From positions 1 to 29,958 of the IMG/VR virus record IMGVR_UViG_3300014493_000019: 29,958 bases of DNA; one strand, written 5' to 3'. Below are positions 13,978 through 21,788 of the stretch, in pieces. The position numbers and the translations under genes were made by a program. The DNA comes from a virus. Position 1 is the first letter of the stretch. Each line of letters starts with the position of its first letter. A model generated the notes under the pieces. The model was not told the origin of the DNA. It searched no databases and saw only the letters and a program-made list of their open reading frames with translations.

Positions 13978-14598
13978 TTACTGCCAGAGCGGAATGTAGT
14001 ACGTCGCGCCGTCGCATTGGACCGGCAACCACTTCGTCGGAGCGGTAGTTGCAGAGCCTGGTTTGTTGGTGGCCGCGAACGTCGCGGTTTGCGTGCCGGC
14101 GACCGCTGTCGTGTTGGCGATCAGCGCAGGCGAGCCCGCGCCCGAGCCGACAAGCTCCACTGCGGTGCCGGACGCGCGAGCGTTCACCGTCAGCGTGATG
14201 CCAGACCCACCGGGAACCGGCGCAGCCATCACCATCTCGCCCTGTGCGTCGATGTTGAGTTGCCCATTGCCAGTAACCGGCATCGCCGGCACGTACGGGT
14301 CCACGTCCTCGATCAAACTCCAGGACGAGTTGTAGAGCTGGACGCGATATATCGTCTCCGGGTTCAGGAAGATCGGAGAGAACGCGCCCGTACCGTCGGC
14401 TTGCAGCACGGAGTACAGCGGCGAAGATCCGTTGAGCGCAGCGGCAGGATACGGCAGCGTGAGCCCCGCGTCCTGATAGACAATCGCGGGCGTCGTGGTG
14501 CCGGACACGTAAAAGTTGTAGTACGCGCCGGGCATGGAGACACCGAGCGACGACAGCGGCCGCGGAATCGGATCGTAAAAAAGTTGACCTGTTGCCAT
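13978..14598 (-). CDS. Short fibre-adaptor paralogue
   Basis: A 206-residue protein starting right after the upstream stop (GAT-TAA-ATG) with an AGAGG ribosome-binding site. It aligns along its whole length with residues 1-210 of the next fibre protein. Shared blocks include [AR]FxPI[FY]Lx2[PS]...IYRVxx[YF]NS, GxxxTVNA/TINAGxxGTA, Q-TATF-A-ATNKPG[ST]AT, and the end WLP[VI][QT]CDG. It lacks the repeat shaft and glycine-rich tip. It may be a separate tail-collar component onto which the longer fibre docks, or the remnant of a duplicated fibre gene that lost its tip. Intact codon use and tight coupling argue that it is functional. The N-terminus DPIPRPLSSLGVSMPGAYYNFYVSG is typical of podovirus fibre anchors. 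Confidence 0.75.
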   Translation of the reverse strand: MATGQLFYDPIPRPLSSLGVSMPGAYYNFYVSGTTTPAIVYQDAGLTLPYPAAALNGSSPLYSVLQADGTGAFSPIFLNPETIYRVQLYNSSWSLIEDVDPYVPAMPVTGNGQLNIDAQGEMVMAAPVPGGSGITLTVNARASGTAVELVGSGAGSPALIANTTAVAGTQTATFAATNKPGSATTAPTKWLPVQCDGATYYIPLWQ

Positions 14599-17500
14599 TT
14601 AATCCTCTGACTCGTCTTTTGGTGCAGCCTTGCCCGCCGCCCGTCGTTCCTGTCGAACTTGCTCTAAGCGCTCGGCCGCTGAAAGGAGGTGATGTCGGAG
14701 AGACGCTGCAGCAGTCTTGCTCGCTTCGCTTGGACCGGCTGCGTTGGCGCCTTGCTGCGACCCTGCAGCCACCCGTTCATCATTTCCTGCAAAGCGGCTG
14801 GACTGGAGGAGTCCGCGGTGTTGCTCGGAGCTAAAGAGCTGGTGGAAGTCGGGGGTACTGCGGATGAGTTCATCGGTGATATCTCCATTCTTAACTAAGT
14901 CGGGAATGCTGCGGTCGCCTTTCTCTTCAGCGTGCTCGTAGGCTGTCTTCGCCCAGGACCACACGGTCTCTTGCACTTCGGCCGGTGTCCACGTCTCGCC
15001 CGTCATCCGCGAGAGCATGCTCGCCGCCTGACGCACTTTGCCTGAGAGCGCGAGGTACGTTGCCGACTTGCCGGGACCGCTCTTGGTGAGTTCGCCGGCG
15101 AGCTTCGCCGGGTCTATCTTCGCGAACGACGCCATCCACGCATCGTTCGTCACTTCGTTGACTTTGTCTGTCAGGTTGTTGTAGAAGCTATGCACTTTCG
15201 GGCCGGACAGCTTGACGTTCGACGGATCATCAGCGGTCAACGCGCGGACGCCGTTGTTCACCCACGCGTCGAGCACGTTCGAGCGGTCCGTGTTCTTCGC
15301 GCTCTTCTGCGAACTTTCTTCCATGATCCGACGGATGTCCGACGGATCGGTGGGTCGCCCTTCCTTATCCCAGTTGACGTAGGTCTTGAGCGCGTTCGCG
15401 AAGTTCGTCTGCACGCTCACCTGCGGCGACATGGCCGAGAGGAGGGCGGCGAAGCGGGGCGCCTCGTGGCCGAACGTGTTGACGATGGCCTGGGAACTTT
15501 GCTTGTACCAGCCGCGCTTCGCGGCGCCTGCCATTGCCGCCGCAGCGTACTCTTCGGTGGCCGGCGAGTTGTGGAACGCCTCCACCAGCCGCTGCGTCGA
15601 GTCAGCGCGCAGCTGCCCGCGCTCCTGATCCGTCAGCTGGTTCGTGACATGGTGCTCGTCGGCACCGACGCCCTCCTCAGCGGACTTCACGACCTTGGGC
15701 GGCAGGAGGCCGGCCTTCTGGTCCGCATAGATCGTGTCAGCACTCGATGCACCTTTGTTCAGAGCTGCTGGCGGACCGGAGTTGACCCAGGAGTTCTGCC
15801 CGAGTGTCTCGCTGTCCATAGCTCCGCGGGCTTCTGGAGAATACATCTGACGGTGGGCACGCCAAGCGTTATATTCCCCGTTGGCTCGAAAACCGTTGCC
15901 TTCAGCAGCGTGTCCGTAATAATCGTGGACCGCTCGAAATAGATCGTTGTAGGTCGCATCCTTCCCACCCATCTTGATCGGAGCCTTCTCCATCATCGGA
16001 TGATCAGAGGGCGCGGCGCCCGAGCCGAAGCCCTCATCCGACGGGAAGACGCTCATGTGATTGTTCGCGCGCACATCTTCGTGCATCTCGCGCGGGTTCG
16101 TGTACGGATAGTCCTTGTCGAGATCGACTTTCACGCCGGCCTTGACCATCTGCTTGTACTGACCCAAGGTCTCCGACTTGAACGCGTCATACGACTTCGC
16201 GACCTTCGGATTCGTCGGGTCGTGCTTCATCTCTTCATAAGCGTCGCCCACGCTCTTCGCCACCTTGGGATCAAGGTAGCGATACTCGGAGAGCGGCTTG
16301 TAGTCGATGTTGGCAGACTTCGCGTAAGCTTTTGCCGCTGCACGCGCCGCGCCGTTGGGGCGGTCGCCCTCCGGCGCACCGCTCAGCGGCTTCTCGTTCA
16401 TGACACGTACCGAGCCGCGCTGGCCTGAGAGCCGGCGCAGAATCTCATTCTGCTCAGCTGATAGCGGCCGCTTGCCACCCATCTGCTGATTGGCGACGCG
16501 CTCGTTACGCTCGTTGCGGGGGTTGATCCCTTCGCCACGTTGGAGCGAACGCGCGGCGCCAACCGAGCGGTTCAGCGCGTTGTCATTCTGGAATGAGAAC
16601 GAGCCGCGCTGACCGGACATCCGAGCACTAAGCGGCTTGCCGTCGTGATCGCGGAAATAGTCTGGATTGAATTTGTCCCAACCCTCTTGCTTCGCAATCG
16701 CCTCATGGCCGGGCGCGACGTGCATAGACTCCGCGCCAGCGTCCGTACGCTGCGGGATCGCGGACTGCTTGGTCTTCGCCAGCACCTTCTGCATTTCGGG
16801 GTTCGAGAGCGGGCGGTCTGTGCTCGCAACCAGCGTGGGCTCAGCGACGCCATGCGCGTCAGGCGTGAGCACAGAAGACTTCGTAACCTTAGCACCCGTT
16901 GATTCTACGGCGCCCGTCGCCTCTTGCTTGCTCATTTTCCGAAAACCGGGCTGTCCCTCAATCCCCTGATGCAGGCCGACGTTCAACGTGGCGCCCGAGC
17001 CGACCTGAGGCTCGCGCGTCATCGAGTTCTCAGTGCGGCCGTCAGATTCGAAGCCGTGCTGCTCGTAATATGCTTTCAAGCGCGCGGGAGAGACCTTGTT
17101 CGCCCCTTGAGGGACGGCATCGAGTGTTACCCGAGCGCCGTGCTTGTCTGCGAGATCCGTGATCTTCTTGAGCGCAGCGGTGCCGGCGCCACTGCCAGGC
17201 TTATCCGCCGTCAGCTTCTCCAGATGCACCGCGCTCGGGTCGCCCGGATCGCGATACAGCTCGGCGGTTGACTTGCCCACACGACGACCGAGATAGCCGG
17301 CAGGCGCTTCTTCAGGGTGCAGCTCGTCGAATTCGCTCTTAACGCGCGCGCCCGGAGATTCATCCGGGTTCATGACACGCACAGAGCCTCGCTGCTTGCC
17401 GGTGCGGTCCACGAGACGCGACGTTGCCGCCTTGTCACGTGCCGCTTCGCTCATCTGCCCGGTAGCTTTCTCGACACCGTGCTCGATGGCTCGGCCGACC

Positions 17501-19872
17501 ATGCGACCGCCGAGCGGTATCTCGTGCGCGATGCTCGCGGCAATGTTGCCGCCAGCTGACAGCGCGCGACTGCCAAGGCCCGTGCGTTCGATCTGAGCGC
17601 CAGCGCCAGGATAGTGCTTGTCCATGTGCAGCGTGTTGCCAGCGTCATTGATCGTCTTCAGGTTCCTGAGAACGTCGGGACGATCTTTGAACGTGTCCGC
17701 CATCTTTGGGGCGTAGCTCGACACCGCATTATAGAATTTGCGCGCGTTCCAACTGCCGTCAGCGTTCGTCGCCGCAGCGTGTGCGCGACTCACCATGTGT
17801 GCTTGAATCTCGCGAATCGCGGCGGCACTCGACTCCGCCAACTCGCCGCCACCTAAGTGAGCGCCGGCCTTGAGCACGTTCAGGACGTGCTCATGCTGCT
17901 CGCGCGGCAGATCGGCGATGTAGTCCATCACCTTGTGCTCGGGGATCGCGTGGTTGATGCCCTGACTGTCCGCGGGAGCGAGTAGCTTCTTGATGCCTTG
18001 CGGCTCTTCGAGCATCTGATAGCTGTGACGACGCATCGCACGCGCGGTCTGGAAGAGTCCAGGTCCACCGTGTTCGGCAACGTCGAGATCGAGGTGATTC
18101 TTCAGATCACCAGCTACGCCCATCGCGTTAGGGTTCTTACCCTTGTCGTTCAGAAACTCGCGGAAGCGCTCGGCCGCGTTGACGCTGCCGGGAGGTGTAC
18201 CCTTGTCCGGGTCTCCCGTCGTCCACAGCCGTTGCAGGCGCTGCTTCGCGGCGCGCTGCAGACCGATCTCAGCATCGTTGGTGAAGTTCGAGTCGTCGTT
18301 GAGATAGTCGCTGACGCGCTGGAGCTTCGCTATCGGCCGCCCACCATTCGCCGCGCGGGCGGCGTCGTAATTTTGGTCAGTAGCCTTGTCGAACCATCCC
18401 TGTATGCCTTGGATCGCGTTACGCGTCACGCGACCACGGTCAGACACCGTCTGCGGGTCGACACTGTTGTCGAATTGCGAGCCGATACTCTGATGCACGT
18501 TCTCGGTGGCAGTGTGGAGCGCATTGTTCTCGCTCGCGATCTGCTGGCGCATCGGTTGGCTGCCGGTTTCCTTCAGCTGCCAATCATCGCCCGTGGCGTT
18601 ATAGTCCCCGGCGATGGCCGAGGCGCGGCGGGTCGGGAGCATGCCGCCTGACAGCTTGTCGACGGCATCGAGGCTCGCGGCGCGCGCGTCCTGTTGTTCA
18701 GGCTGCGGTGTCTCCTGCGGGCCCTCCTCCACGGGGGAGTTGAAGAGCCGTACGGAGCCGCGCTGATTGTCCGCGGCCGCCCGGCGCGCGGCGACGCCCT
18801 CCCGCACCAGCGCGCGCTGATCGGGGGACATGGACATGTCCATCGGCGCGTTATCGGTATCGGGTAGGACGGGGGTGCTGGGAGCGGCAGGAGCTGGCTC
18901 CTGGGCGGGCGGGGTTTCGGCCGTGCCTTGGGTCGCCGGAGACTCGGACGGCGCCTGGGGCTCCGCAGGAGGCGCAGATGCACCCTCCTGCTGAGCCGGC
19001 GGGCTTCCGTCGTTAGGTGACGATGCCGGTGCCTCCTGCGGAGATAGGGACGCCGGATGCACTGCCTGGTGGATGGTGCCTTCCGGGGCGGGTATGGGGT
19101 TCGGCTGGGCGCGTAGGGAGTTGCCGCTGACCGGCTGGCCCACGTCCGGGGTGAGTGCACCAGTAGGCGCCACGGTGCCCCCAGCGGCCGTATACGTCGT
19201 GCCGGCGGGCGGTTCGGGAACCGTGAACGCGCCCTTGGCGGCGCCGGCTGCCTTGCCGGCCACCCGAGCGCCGGCCCGTACCATGCCCGGAGCGCCGAGC
19301 GCCGGGAGATCGTTGCCAACGTCCGTGGCTACATCCGCCACGGCCTGGTAGGCGTTGTCCGGCAGCGTAGCCTTCAGGGCGGCGCCCGCCGTTCCCTGGA
19401 CGACTTGGCCTGGGACCGCCATCAGTGCGTTCGCGAAGCCGGCGCCTTCCTTCGTGGCAGGCACACGGTTCGCGCGATTGTTGACTTTCGCCGCCCACTC
19501 GCGGCCGCGGTCACGGCCCTGCGCGAGATAGTCGGACGCGTTGTCTGGATCGAGCGCAGCGCCGAGCGCGCCGGTAGCCTGGCCCGCGATGCTCGCGACG
19601 CCAGCGGGCACCGCTGCCGCATAGCCAGCGGCCGCGCGTGGCAGTCCGGTTAGCATCGAGAGACCTTCGCGGCCAGACTTCGCTTTGCGCACGTCCGGCG
19701 TCGCGTCGGGGTTGCGCATGAATTCGGCAACCTCTTCCGGCGCCTGCGCATCGTAACCCTTGTGCTGCTTGAACAGCTGAGCCGGCGTCGGCATGGCGTC
19801 CGTCGGGTCAGGGTTCTTCAGCCCGATGGTCGTCGGGTCCGGCATGCTGCTGATGTCGACTGGATCAGCCAT
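14599..19872 (-). CDS. Large multi-domain ejection-operon protein (polyvalent type)
   Basis: A 1757-residue protein coupled by TAATG to the preceding ejection gene, in the position of P22 gp16. The first about 230 residues are Ala/Gly-rich with amphipathic segments that may insert in membranes, followed by a Pro/Ala/Gln-rich linker to about 365. Four copies of the motif [NKG]QRGS[VF] (residues 369, 826, 1087, 1150) punctuate the chain. Residues about 878-945 resemble a GNAT acetyltransferase (GSGAGTAALKKI, AYYEQHGFE). Residues about 1200-1390 hold a phage domain with H1316-D-x-x-G-H1321, then ExNAWRxHxxMYS and ETLGQNSWVN. Residues about 1470-1650 match another phage-associated domain (SAMSPQ, LSGPKVHSFY, VTNDAW, EVQETVW). 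The layout is that of polyvalent proteins, probably carried in the virion and injected with the DNA. Domain activities are inferred from motifs. Confidence 0.75.
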   Translation of the reverse strand: MADPVDISSMPDPTTIGLKNPDPTDAMPTPAQLFKQHKGYDAQAPEEVAEFMRNPDATPDVRKAKSGREGLSMLTGLPRAAAGYAAAVPAGVASIAGQATGALGAALDPDNASDYLAQGRDRGREWAAKVNNRANRVPATKEGAGFANALMAVPGQVVQGTAGAALKATLPDNAYQAVADVATDVGNDLPALGAPGMVRAGARVAGKAAGAAKGAFTVPEPPAGTTYTAAGGTVAPTGALTPDVGQPVSGNSLRAQPNPIPAPEGTIHQAVHPASLSPQEAPASSPNDGSPPAQQEGASAPPAEPQAPSESPATQGTAETPPAQEPAPAAPSTPVLPDTDNAPMDMSMSPDQRALVREGVAARRAAADNQRGSVRLFNSPVEEGPQETPQPEQQDARAASLDAVDKLSGGMLPTRRASAIAGDYNATGDDWQLKETGSQPMRQQIASENNALHTATENVHQSIGSQFDNSVDPQTVSDRGRVTRNAIQGIQGWFDKATDQNYDAARAANGGRPIAKLQRVSDYLNDDSNFTNDAEIGLQRAAKQRLQRLWTTGDPDKGTPPGSVNAAERFREFLNDKGKNPNAMGVAGDLKNHLDLDVAEHGGPGLFQTARAMRRHSYQMLEEPQGIKKLLAPADSQGINHAIPEHKVMDYIADLPREQHEHVLNVLKAGAHLGGGELAESSAAAIREIQAHMVSRAHAAATNADGSWNARKFYNAVSSYAPKMADTFKDRPDVLRNLKTINDAGNTLHMDKHYPGAGAQIERTGLGSRALSAGGNIAASIAHEIPLGGRMVGRAIEHGVEKATGQMSEAARDKAATSRLVDRTGKQRGSVRVMNPDESPGARVKSEFDELHPEEAPAGYLGRRVGKSTAELYRDPGDPSAVHLEKLTADKPGSGAGTAALKKITDLADKHGARVTLDAVPQGANKVSPARLKAYYEQHGFESDGRTENSMTREPQVGSGATLNVGLHQGIEGQPGFRKMSKQEATGAVESTGAKVTKSSVLTPDAHGVAEPTLVASTDRPLSNPEMQKVLAKTKQSAIPQRTDAGAESMHVAPGHEAIAKQEGWDKFNPDYFRDHDGKPLSARMSGQRGSFSFQNDNALNRSVGAARSLQRGEGINPRNERNERVANQQMGGKRPLSAEQNEILRRLSGQRGSVRVMNEKPLSGAPEGDRPNGAARAAAKAYAKSANIDYKPLSEYRYLDPKVAKSVGDAYEEMKHDPTNPKVAKSYDAFKSETLGQYKQMVKAGVKVDLDKDYPYTNPREMHEDVRANNHMSVFPSDEGFGSGAAPSDHPMMEKAPIKMGGKDATYNDLFRAVHDYYGHAAEGNGFRANGEYNAWRAHRQMYSPEARGAMDSETLGQNSWVNSGPPAALNKGASSADTIYADQKAGLLPPKVVKSAEEGVGADEHHVTNQLTDQERGQLRADSTQRLVEAFHNSPATEEYAAAAMAGAAKRGWYKQSSQAIVNTFGHEAPRFAALLSAMSPQVSVQTNFANALKTYVNWDKEGRPTDPSDIRRIMEESSQKSAKNTDRSNVLDAWVNNGVRALTADDPSNVKLSGPKVHSFYNNLTDKVNEVTNDAWMASFAKIDPAKLAGELTKSGPGKSATYLALSGKVRQAASMLSRMTGETWTPAEVQETVWSWAKTAYEHAEEKGDRSIPDLVKNGDITDELIRSTPDFHQLFSSEQHRGLLQSSRFAGNDERVAAGSQQGANAAGPSEASKTAAASLRHHLLSAAERLEQVRQERRAAGKAAPKDESED
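16396..18768 (-). repeat. Four dispersed QRGS motifs in the large ejection protein
   Basis: The ten-residue motif occurs as NQRGSVRLFN (369-378), KQRGSVRVMN (826-835), GQRGSFSFQN (1087-1096) and GQRGSVRVMN (1150-1159). Genomic positions are 18739-18768, 17368-17397, 16585-16614 and 16396-16425. Copies 2 and 4 are followed by similar Pro-rich text. They sit at module boundaries, suggesting linkers, docking sites or cleavage sites. Confidence 0.85.
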
Positions 19873-21788
19873 TACAGCCCCAGCGCTTTGCGCGTTGCTT
19901 GCTCGTCCTGGAGTCCGTGCTTCTGCATGTACATTCTCACCTGTGCATCAGTATATTTCGGGGCGGGTGCGACACCCGCGTTCGGCTTCGCCGTCGTCGG
20001 CTGTGTCTCGGTCTGCATCGGGAAGTGCTCTTGGTTCCACGAGTTGAACTGATTCGCATCCTTGCCAGCGTGCAGATATGCCGGCACGCGCTTCGCGGAA
20101 TCGAGACTGTACTGCGACATCATCGCGCCCTTGCTGATCATGTCGCGCAGCGCGCCAGGATCCATGCTCGGCGACGGGTTCAGCTCGTTGACCAACATCT
20201 TCGCTTCCATCTGCGTCATCTTGGCGAAAATTCCTTTGCCCGCCTGCAGTGCCGCGGTGCCGAGATACTTCGCCATCTCTTGATAGTCGCCGGTCATGTG
20301 GTTCTGCCAGCCGGCGGGTAGCCACTTCGAATACTTCGCCAGCTCCGCGTTCCACGCGCCGCCGTCGTAGTTACCCTTGGCGAGCACGTCCTGAGCGGCC
20401 TTGTACATCGTGAGAGCAGCGGACGCGGCACCAACACCTTGGTTCGAGGTCTTGGCGAGATCGTTGCGGGCCGCGGTCTGGTTCTTCATATCCTCCATGA
20501 CTTGCGGCGGCGGCGTGGCGCCGATGGCAGGCTTGTACGGCTGGCCGTTGTTCGTCGGCTTATAGTCGTACTTGTCATCGTGCAGCGCGTCCGTGAGCTG
20601 CGGGTCGATGTTGCCCTGAGCGTTTCGCGCGCTGCCGGTGCCGTTCTGCGACTTCGGTTGGCCGCTCGGGTTCGTCGCGGGCGCAGCGGCGTGCTGACCC
20701 TGCACGTTATCAAGTGCGGACTGAGCGGTCGCGCGCGCCTCTTGCTTCTGCGCGCTGTTGCCGCTCAATGTCGACGCAGCGCCGGGCATGCCGAGCTGCG
20801 AGGCGCGGACCATCATCCAGTCGCCAGGACCGTTGATGTTCTTCGCGCCAGACATCTGCGCTGCCTTCCACGGCGCGACCTTTATCGAGCCGCCACTGCC
20901 GTCTGGCATATCGACAGACGGCGTGATCGCTTCGTGCGCGAGTTTGATGTACTGATCGGTCGACAGGCCGACCTTCTCGACGCCGGGGATTGTGATCCCG
21001 GTGTCCTTGTCGCGATACACGCCATCGTCGCCCTTCACAGCCTCGCGGCCGGTGTATTGGTGAACAGCACCCGCGACGTGCGATGCGAACATGCGCGCGG
21101 CGGCGTCTTCGTCCATCGCAGCATCGGGATCCTTCGCGAATTGCTTGCGGATCGCGGCGACAGTCTTAGGGTGCGAGGTTTCGAGCACGTCCATCGCGTT
21201 GCCATCGGGCGCGTCGGTCACGGCGTGCATCTTGTCGAAGTCGTCGCGAGCACCCATCTGATTCTGCTGAGTCTGCGACTGGATGCGCATGTCATGCATC
21301 GCCATCACGCGCTGCGGACCCATGCCATATTGGTTTTGCGGATCGACAAGGTACGCCTTCTGCAGCGCCTGCATCTCTTGCGGCGTGTACTGCGGCACGA
21401 AATACTTCGAGCGTAGCGCGGCATCGATCAGCGCGGGCTGATAGAAATTCTGGTCAGGGTTGACCGCGGACTTATCTTCGTCCGCGATATCAGAGCCGGG
21501 CGTAGTCGGCTGGTCTCCTGGACCGCCCTGGCTCGCCGGACCTTTAAGCCCGGTAGCACCAGACTTGTCGCTCTGTCCCGAGGTCTCATCGTTCAGCTGC
21601 GACAAGATCAGCGGCATGCGTGCCGACATGATCTTGTTCTGCATCGCAGCCGCTTGAGTCTGTTGCTGGATGTTCTGTGTGTTCGCCTGCGTCTGCTGCT
21701 GATTAGCGACAGCCGTCGGCCCGAAGTTTTGCGAATTGATGTTCGCAAGACCGAGGTTGAATGAACCGTTGTCAGCAATATCGCTCAT
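19872..21788 (-). CDS. Ejection-type virion protein, second of three
   Basis: A 638-residue protein coupled by TAATG overlaps on both sides, in the position of P22 gp20. The N-terminus (residues about 25-60) is Gln/Asn/Thr-rich. The centre (about 115-310) is helical and charged, with YFVPQYTPQEMQALQKAYL. The C-terminal region (about 430-600) includes KYSKWLPAGWQNHMTGDYQEMAKYL and AKMTQMEAKMLVNELNPSPSM. A short C-terminal segment YTDAQVRMYMQKHGL looks like a small peptide-binding motif. No transmembrane helix is visible. By position and composition it should be packaged in the capsid and ejected to help DNA cross the envelope. Assignment rests on context more than on a recognised family. Confidence 0.65.
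   Translation of the reverse strand: MSDIADNGSFNLGLANINSQNFGPTAVANQQQTQANTQNIQQQTQAAAMQNKIMSARMPLILSQLNDETSGQSDKSGATGLKGPASQGGPGDQPTTPGSDIADEDKSAVNPDQNFYQPALIDAALRSKYFVPQYTPQEMQALQKAYLVDPQNQYGMGPQRVMAMHDMRIQSQTQQNQMGARDDFDKMHAVTDAPDGNAMDVLETSHPKTVAAIRKQFAKDPDAAMDEDAAARMFASHVAGAVHQYTGREAVKGDDGVYRDKDTGITIPGVEKVGLSTDQYIKLAHEAITPSVDMPDGSGGSIKVAPWKAAQMSGAKNINGPGDWMMVRASQLGMPGAASTLSGNSAQKQEARATAQSALDNVQGQHAAAPATNPSGQPKSQNGTGSARNAQGNIDPQLTDALHDDKYDYKPTNNGQPYKPAIGATPPPQVMEDMKNQTAARNDLAKTSNQGVGAASAALTMYKAAQDVLAKGNYDGGAWNAELAKYSKWLPAGWQNHMTGDYQEMAKYLGTAALQAGKGIFAKMTQMEAKMLVNELNPSPSMDPGALRDMISKGAMMSQYSLDSAKRVPAYLHAGKDANQFNSWNQEHFPMQTETQPTTAKPNAGVAPAPKYTDAQVRMYMQKHGLQDEQATRKALGL

Noticed and set aside
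11694-14598. Possible diversity-generating retroelement target in the fibre
   Set aside because: No reverse transcriptase, no template repeat and no adenine-biased variable repeat were seen in this window.
15190-15942. Long open frame on the + strand opposite the large ejection gene
   Set aside because: Arg/Val/Leu-rich product typical of antisense frames in GC-rich genes. The - strand gene has clear domains and codon bias, and no convincing ribosome-binding site was seen.
20439-21416. 325-codon + strand open frame opposite the second ejection gene
   Set aside because: Composition (Arg, Leu, Val, His) is that of a mirror frame of GC3-biased codons; no motif and no start signal.
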